DNA from: Ascidiaceihabitans sp034111945
GTDB lineage: Bacteria; Pseudomonadota; Alphaproteobacteria; Rhodobacterales; Rhodobacteraceae
Assembly: GCA_047626725.1 (NCBI GenBank)
Contig: JBLHSG010000018.1
Span: 22,931-86,930, forward strand
Length of the DNA: 64,000 bases
Direction of reading: 5' to 3'
The position numbers and the translations under genes were made by a program. The first letter of the stretch is position 1. Each line of letters opens with the position of its first letter. The notes under the pieces were generated by a model, which saw only the letters and a list, made by a program, of their open reading frames with translations, was not told the DNA's origin and made no database searches. Positions 59,335 to 64,000 of this stretch are shown piece after piece.

Positions 59335-61536
59335 TTACGCAGCTGCGGCGTCTGATTTATCAAAGCGGCCATAGAACGTCTGGTTTTTGGCAGCCATTTC
59401 ACGCAACAGCGCCGGGCATTCAAAACGATCGCCGTAGGCGGCCTGCAATTGGTCACAACGTTCAGCGGCATAAGGTGTGCCGATGATGTCCAAATAGCTG
59501 AACGGGCCACCTGTGGATGGGGCAAAACCCCAACCAAGAATCGCGCCAACGTCACCTTCGCGGATGTCCTCAAGCACGCCTTCTTCAAGTGCGCGCACGG
59601 CTTCCAACACTTGTGCAAACATCAAACGGTCTTGGACCTCTTGGAGGGCTGGCTGTTCGTCGGCCAATGGATATTTGTCGTGGATGCCCTTCCAATATCC
59701 GGTGCGTTTGCCTTTTTCGTCGTAGTCGAAATAACCGGCGTTGGCCTTGCGACCCAAACGGCCCAAGTCTTCCATCCAGACGATCAGATCGTCAGCTTCG
59801 GATGCGGGATAGGCGTTGCCCATTGCGGCCTTTGTGGCGCGCATGATTTTGGTGGCCAGATCGATGGATGTTTCGTCACCCAACTGGATTGGTCCCACAG
59901 GAAAGCCAAGTTGCTGTGCGGCGCTGTCGATCAATTGTGGTGCGACGCCTTCGGTGACCATGCGGGTCGCTTCGCCGCCATACGGGATGATGCAGCGGTT
60001 GGCATAAAAGAACCGCGCGTCGTTCACAACGATTGGTGTTTTGCGAATTTGACGCACGTAATCGAGCGATTTTGCCACGGCGCGATCACCGGTTTCAGCG
60101 CCTTTGATGATCTCGACCAACAGCATTTTTTCGACCGGCGAAAAGAAGTGGATGCCGATGAATTGCTCTGGACGGCTGGAGGCTTTGGCCAGTTCGGAAA
60201 TCGGCAAAGTCGAGGTGTTGGAGGCAAAAATGCAATCCTCCGGGATCACGGCTTCGACGCGCTTGGTGATCTCTGCTTTGACGGCAGGGTCCTCGAACAC
60301 GGCCTCGATGATCAGATCGCAGCCCGTGAGCATCTCAACGTCAGGGGTCGCTGTGATCAGCGACAGCATGGCTTCTTTTTTCTCGGGCGTGCCTTTTTTG
60401 CGGGCGATGCCTTTGTCCAAATAGGCCTCGGTATAGGCTTTGCCTTTGTCTGCTGCGGCTTGATCGCGGTCGATCAATACGACCTCGATGCCGGCTTGGG
60501 CTGACACCAATGCGATGCCCGCGCCCATCATGCCCGCGCCCAGAACGCCCAGCTTTTTGACCCGTTGATCAGGCACGCCTTTTGGACGCACAGCGCCTTT
60601 TTCCAAGGCTTCTTTGTTCAGGAACAGAGACCGGATCATGGCAGATGACGACGGGTTCATCAGGATGTTGGTAAACCAGCGCGCCTCGATTTTCAGGGCG
60701 GTGTCAAAGGGGACAAGCGCGCCTTCGTAGATGGCAGACAGCATGGCTTTGGCGGCTGGGAACGCGCCTTTGGTTTTGCCGTGGACCATAGCGTTGGCCC
60801 CGACAAAGTTCATGAAGCCAGCAGGGTGGTAAGGTGCGCCGCCGGGCAATTTATAGCCTTTTGCGTCCCATGGTTTGACCAGATCCGCGTCAGATGCGTT
60901 CAAAACCCATTCACGGGCTGCGGCAACTGGATCGTCGGATATTTCGTCGATCACGCCTGCTTGTTTGGCTTTTTCAGGTGAATTCATCCGGCCCTCAAGC
61001 AACAAGGACGATGCCCCCATCAAACCCAATTTGCGCACCAAACGTGTGGTGCCGCCAGCGCCTGGAAAAATACCAACCAGGATTTCGGGCAGGCCGATTT
61101 TGGCCTTTGGGTTGTTGGCCGCAAAAATGCGGTGCGTCGCCAAGGGCAGTTCCAACCCGATGCCAGCGGCGGTGCCGGGCAAGGCGGAGGCAATCGGTTT
61201 GCCGCCTTTGTTGGTTTTTGCATCCATGTTTGCGCGTTCGATTTTGCGCAGCAGGTGGTGCATTTTCATCGTGCCCTCGAACAGGCCGCGGGCAGGATCG
61301 TCACCGGCGTCAGCCTTCATTTTGGCAAGCAGGTTCAAATCCATACCACCGGCAAACGTGTCTTTGCCCGATGTGATTACGATGCCTTTGACGGCCTCGT
61401 CACCCAGCGCGTCATCGACCAATGCGTCAAGGGTTTCAAGCCCCTCAACCGACATCACGTTCATGGTTTTATCGGCCACGTCCCACGTGATCAGGGCAAC
61501 GCCATCGGCGTCTTTTGTCATTGTAAAATCAGTCAT
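59335..61536 (-). CDS. fadJ: Fatty-acid oxidation complex alpha subunit (enoyl-CoA hydratase/3-hydroxyacyl-CoA dehydrogenase)
   Basis: A 733-residue bifunctional enzyme performing the middle two steps of beta-oxidation. The N-terminal crotonase domain has ITSGKDTFAGGMDL and PKAKIGLPEILVGIFPGAGGTTRL; the dehydrogenase domain starts near 330 with KLGVLGAGMMGAGIALVSAQAG, followed by FASNTSTLPISELA and GIHFFSPVEKM. Two adjacent ATGs (61539, 61536) exist; the second has the better spacing from AGGAG. It overlaps the NTF2-like gene by 8 bases and lies downstream of the thiolase, so the order is thiolase, NTF2-like, fadJ in one operon. Confidence 0.96.
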   Translation of the reverse strand: MTDFTMTKDADGVALITWDVADKTMNVMSVEGLETLDALVDDALGDEAVKGIVITSGKDTFAGGMDLNLLAKMKADAGDDPARGLFEGTMKMHHLLRKIERANMDAKTNKGGKPIASALPGTAAGIGLELPLATHRIFAANNPKAKIGLPEILVGIFPGAGGTTRLVRKLGLMGASSLLLEGRMNSPEKAKQAGVIDEISDDPVAAAREWVLNASDADLVKPWDAKGYKLPGGAPYHPAGFMNFVGANAMVHGKTKGAFPAAKAMLSAIYEGALVPFDTALKIEARWFTNILMNPSSSAMIRSLFLNKEALEKGAVRPKGVPDQRVKKLGVLGAGMMGAGIALVSAQAGIEVVLIDRDQAAADKGKAYTEAYLDKGIARKKGTPEKKEAMLSLITATPDVEMLTGCDLIIEAVFEDPAVKAEITKRVEAVIPEDCIFASNTSTLPISELAKASSRPEQFIGIHFFSPVEKMLLVEIIKGAETGDRAVAKSLDYVRQIRKTPIVVNDARFFYANRCIIPYGGEATRMVTEGVAPQLIDSAAQQLGFPVGPIQLGDETSIDLATKIMRATKAAMGNAYPASEADDLIVWMEDLGRLGRKANAGYFDYDEKGKRTGYWKGIHDKYPLADEQPALQEVQDRLMFAQVLEAVRALEEGVLEDIREGDVGAILGWGFAPSTGGPFSYLDIIGTPYAAERCDQLQAAYGDRFECPALLREMAAKNQTFYGRFDKSDAAAA

Positions 61537-62014
61537 CATCTCTCTCCTTTAGGGAGGTTGTCTGTTGTGTCTGAGGTGAGGAATGCCCGACCGCATTGCG
61601 CAGCACGGTTCCCACCGAATTTTTGTCATCCAAAGCGTTTTGCGAGGCCACCACGACCCATGAACCTTGTCGCCGCTGCAACTTGGACATGACCGGGTAG
61701 GGGGCCTGAATGTAGGCCGTGTTGCGCGTAATGTGCGTCTCGTGCGTGCCAACAATTTCGTCAGGAGAGGTGAAAGTCGCCTCCAGACAAAGTCGTAGAA
61801 ATTGTGTCACACCGTGTCCGCTCAAGTTATCGCGCATCCCCTCAAACAAACGCCGAAAGTCGTCGACCGTCTCAAATATATGGGTGTCCTCAAAGGTTTT
61901 AATCTCGTGAGGGAGCCCCATCATCGCCAGATAAGCATCAAAATCATCGCGCAAATACGCGTCTGTGATGTCCTCTAGCAAGTTTTGATAAATGGTCTTG
62001 GCGTCTTCCGGCAT
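61529..62014 (-). CDS. NTF2/SnoaL-like protein of unknown function
   Basis: A 161-residue protein with the cone-shaped NTF2-like fold pattern: an N-terminal helix pair (AKTIYQNLLEDITDAYLRDDFDAYLAMMGLPHEIKTFED) followed by long strands (VGTHETHITRNTAYIQAPYPVMSKLQRRQGSWVVVASQNAL). No catalytic motif is sure. It is inserted between the thiolase and fadJ genes in a beta-oxidation operon; its stop overlaps the fadJ start by 8 bases and its AAGGAC site lies six bases from the ATG. It might process a fatty acid side product or act as a partner, both guesses. Confidence 0.7.
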   Translation of the reverse strand: MPEDAKTIYQNLLEDITDAYLRDDFDAYLAMMGLPHEIKTFEDTHIFETVDDFRRLFEGMRDNLSGHGVTQFLRLCLEATFTSPDEIVGTHETHITRNTAYIQAPYPVMSKLQRRQGSWVVVASQNALDDKNSVGTVLRNAVGHSSPQTQQTTSLKERDDD

Positions 62015-62023
62015 CTGTCCTTT

Positions 62024-63235
62024 TTATACCCGCTCGATGATCGTGGCTGCACCCATACCGGACGCAATACAAAGGGTGGCAAGGCCAACTTCTTTGTCCT
62101 GACGTTCCAGTTCGTCCAGCAATGTGCCGATGATCATCGCACCGGTTGCGCCCAACGGGTGACCCATCGCGATGGAACCGCCATTCACGTTTACCTTGGA
62201 ATGATCGACGCCAAACGCATCCATGAACAACAACACGACGGATGCGAACGCTTCGTTTACTTCGAACAAATCGATGTCGGAAATGGTCATGCCGTGATCC
62301 GCGAGGATTTTCTTTGTCGCAGGCACAGGACCGGTCAGCATGATCGTCGGATCGGTGCCGATTTTGGTTGTGGCGCGAATGCGTGCACGTGGTTTCAGGC
62401 CGTATTTTTCGCCAAATTCCTTGTTGCCGATCAGCACAGCGGCGGACCCGTCAACAATACCGGATGAGTTACCAGCGTGGTGGATGTGGTTGATTTTTTC
62501 CAAATGCGGGTACTTCATCAGCGCGACTTTATCAAAGCCGGGCATGACTTCGCCCATGGCTTGGAACGCGGGGTTCAAACCACCAAGGCTTTGCATGTCG
62601 GTTTGTGGGCGCATGTATTCGTCGTGGTCCAAAATCGCGAGGCCATTGATGTCACGCACTGTGATCACCGAATTGGCGAAACGTTTTTCTTCCCACGCGA
62701 TTTGAGCACGGCGCTGGGATTCAACGGCCAGTAAATCGGCGTCTTCGCGGCTAAACCCGTATTGGGTCGCGATGATGTCGGCGCTGATGCCTTGCGGCAC
62801 AAAATACGTGTCCAACGCGACAGACGGATCAGCAGCAATCGCCGCCCCGTCAGACCCCATTGGCACGCGGCCCATCATCTCGACGCCGCCCGCGATATAC
62901 GCCATGCCGGCGCCGCCTTTGACTTGGTTGGCCGCGATGTTCACAGCCTCCATGCCGGATGCGCAAAAACGGTTGATCGACAGGCCGGGAATAGATTCGT
63001 GCAAATCAGAGGCCAGAACCGCAGACCGCGCCAGGCAGCCGCCCTGTTCCATAACTTGGGTCACATTGCCCCAAATCACATCCTCAACGGCGTGACCGTC
63101 CAGATTGTTACGTTCTTTCATCGCGTTCAATGTCACGGCGGACAAGCGCAATGCTGTGACCTCGTGTAGGGATCCGTCCTTGCGGCCTTTGCCACGCGGG
63201 GTGCGCAAAGCGTCGTAAATATAGGCTTCGGTCAT
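62024..63235 (-). CDS. fadA: Acetyl-CoA C-acyltransferase (thiolase)
   Basis: A 403-residue thiolase cleaving 3-ketoacyl-CoA in beta-oxidation. The nucleophilic Cys lies in SINRFCASGMEAVNIAANQV, the second block is NVNGGSIAMGHPLGATGAMI (His), and the C-terminal Cys is in LATLCIASGMGAATIIERV. An AAAGGA site precedes the ATG. The NTF2-like gene starts nine bases after its stop and fadJ follows, so the pair FadA/FadJ is encoded together. PcaF-type or acetoacetyl-CoA specificity cannot be excluded. Confidence 0.93.
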   Translation of the reverse strand: MTEAYIYDALRTPRGKGRKDGSLHEVTALRLSAVTLNAMKERNNLDGHAVEDVIWGNVTQVMEQGGCLARSAVLASDLHESIPGLSINRFCASGMEAVNIAANQVKGGAGMAYIAGGVEMMGRVPMGSDGAAIAADPSVALDTYFVPQGISADIIATQYGFSREDADLLAVESQRRAQIAWEEKRFANSVITVRDINGLAILDHDEYMRPQTDMQSLGGLNPAFQAMGEVMPGFDKVALMKYPHLEKINHIHHAGNSSGIVDGSAAVLIGNKEFGEKYGLKPRARIRATTKIGTDPTIMLTGPVPATKKILADHGMTISDIDLFEVNEAFASVVLLFMDAFGVDHSKVNVNGGSIAMGHPLGATGAMIIGTLLDELERQDKEVGLATLCIASGMGAATIIERV

Positions 63236-63267
63236 GGGTGTTTTCCTTTGTCGTTATGTTCGAAATT

Positions 63268-63909
63268 TCAGGCGCGATCAGCAGGGCTGCCGGGCATTAA
63301 ATCATAGGGGGCTTTCCACCCGGGGGTGTCGGACAGGCGCGTGAGCCATGCGTCGATGTTCGGGTACGCGCTGCGATCAAATCCAAACGGTTCGGGGTAA
63401 TACAAATATCCACAGCAGCTCAGATCGGCGTTGGTGATGCCGTCGCCGACGATCCAATCGCGTCCCTCAAGGTGCGCATTCAAAACGGCATACGCGCCGT
63501 TAAGACGTCCTTGATTAAACGCGATGACCTCTTGAGGGCGTTTGTCTTCTGGCAGGAAATTCATCAAGAAACGGGTGAGGCCCGCCGTCGAACTTAGCTT
63601 GTGATTGTCCCACAAAACCCAGCGCAAAACTTCGCGGCGTTCTTCGGGGGTATTGCCTGCAAATTTGCCGCTTAGGTGGCTGATGTAATCCTGGATCGCA
63701 CCGGATTGAGTGACGGTATAGTCGTGATCCGTGTCGATCAAAACTGGAGCTTCGGCCATGTTGTTGACGTTGCGAAATTCATCCGTGCGCGCCGCGCCGC
63801 CGAAAAAATCGACAAATACGGCGTTCCATTCAAGGCCGGACAATTCCAACGCCAATGCGGCTTTGTAGGAATTTCCGCTTTCGCCAAAGCAATGCAAATT
63901 TAATGTCAT
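63268..63909 (-). CDS. Glutathione S-transferase family protein
   Basis: A 213-residue GST. The thioredoxin-like N-terminal domain starts MTLNLHCFGESGNSYKAALALELSGLEW, with serine in the active-site position (SGNSYK), and PVLIDTDHDYTVTQSGAIQDYI includes the glutathione-binding SGAI. The helical C-terminal domain has GDGITNADLSCCGYLYYPEPFG. A GGGAGG site precedes the ATG. It lies in the beta-oxidation operon between an acyl-CoA dehydrogenase and the thiolase, a layout often seen in Roseobacter genomes. The substrate is unknown. Confidence 0.9.
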   Translation of the reverse strand: MTLNLHCFGESGNSYKAALALELSGLEWNAVFVDFFGGAARTDEFRNVNNMAEAPVLIDTDHDYTVTQSGAIQDYISHLSGKFAGNTPEERREVLRWVLWDNHKLSSTAGLTRFLMNFLPEDKRPQEVIAFNQGRLNGAYAVLNAHLEGRDWIVGDGITNADLSCCGYLYYPEPFGFDRSAYPNIDAWLTRLSDTPGWKAPYDLMPGSPADRA

Positions 63910-63952
63910 ATGTCGTCGCCTCCCTAAGTGTTCTTTTGATCAAGTGCGGGGG

Positions 63953-64000
63953 TTACAAGGCCCGTGCGATCAGTTCTTTCATGATTTCATTGGTCCCGCC
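63953..64000 (-). CDS. Acyl-CoA dehydrogenase, C-terminal 15 residues (cut by window edge)
   Basis: Read on the minus strand from base 64000 the frame gives GGTNEIMKELIARAL and a stop at 63953. This is the classical C-terminus of acyl-CoA dehydrogenases, whose GGTxEI motif contacts FAD. The rest lies outside the window. It is 43 bases upstream of the GST gene on the same strand, so it is the likely first step of the beta-oxidation operon. Confidence 0.85.
   Translation of the reverse strand, partial: GGTNEIMKELIARAL

Noticed and set aside
1..64000. CRISPR arrays, insertion sequences, integrases, rRNA and complete tRNA genes
   Set aside because: Looked for repeats with regular spacing, transposase motifs, terminal inverted repeats and RNA signatures by eye and saw none.

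Overview
The window reads as one contiguous, gene-dense stretch of a marine alphaproteobacterial chromosome, most likely a Rhodobacteraceae member of the Roseobacter group. The reasons are the gene content and style: a small Hsp20 gene followed by a DUF1150 gene, a Hint_2-type protein, lone PhnM and ArsH genes, a CIRCE-controlled groESL, a fused sulfate adenylyltransferase/APS kinase, a PrpE-type synthetase, a MaeB malic enzyme with a phosphotransacetylase tail, and many 4-base ATGA or 8-14 base gene overlaps. I saw no rRNA or complete tRNA gene, insertion sequence, integrase, CRISPR array or prophage module. Genus is not decidable by eye.

Layout. 1-2.2 kb: end-truncated ribF, a MaoC hydratase and a HAD hydrolase. 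2.3-4.5 kb: groES-groEL with a perfect extended CIRCE and a strong UACG-loop terminator. 4.6-10.2 kb: GNAT acetyltransferase, a PD-(D/E)XK-like protein, YjbR-like protein, family II pyrophosphatase, EamA transporter, secreted lipase-like hydrolase and an orphan PhnM. 10.2-12.5 kb: membrane protein, purK-purE, YdcH. 12.6-15.4 kb: an operon opening with an RpoH-type promoter: hsp20, DUF1150, a secreted HExxH peptidase and a PhzF enzyme. 15.4-19.9 kb: GT10 glycosyltransferase, sat-cysC fusion, trxB divergent from an Lrp/AsnC regulator. 19.9-24.4 kb: Hint protein, a 47-residue basic protein, the lgt-midA-pgeF operon, ubiK. 24.7-27.9 kb: ybjN, proC, csaA, a hydroxyacid dehydrogenase and tdk. 27.9-28.4 kb: a 450-base gap with a structured-RNA candidate. 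28.4-35.3 kb: CII-like regulator with arsH, a long FabH-like ketosynthase, a PilJ-type sensor protein and carB with a tandem palindromic leader. 35.3-38.3 kb: hydrolase, small membrane protein, and a TetR-pspA-yiaAB stress module carrying three copies of one palindrome. 38.3-43.5 kb: glyA, nadK, a Sco plus two Cys-rich exported proteins, YegD-like Hsp70. 43.5-47.8 kb: prpE and maeB. 48-52.7 kb: VOC-bicupin protein and the cdd-deoA-deoB-upp pyrimidine salvage operon. 52.8-59.3 kb: SPOR protein, an apparently dead M48-type peptidase, acyl-CoA ligase, EamA transporter, sulfotransferase, 2OG-oxygenase-like protein. 59.3-64 kb: a beta-oxidation operon (acyl-CoA dehydrogenase end, GST, thiolase, NTF2-like protein, FadJ).

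Most genes are housekeeping. The points that stand out are the TetR/PspA module with three TGAAC-N3-GTTCA sites, the structured RNA candidate upstream of tdk, the Sco operon with two Cys-rich partners, the tandem 26-base palindromic units in the carB leader, the degenerate M48-like protein, and the VOC-bicupin fusion at the head of the pyrimidine salvage operon. Functions are assigned from remembered family motifs; no database search was run.
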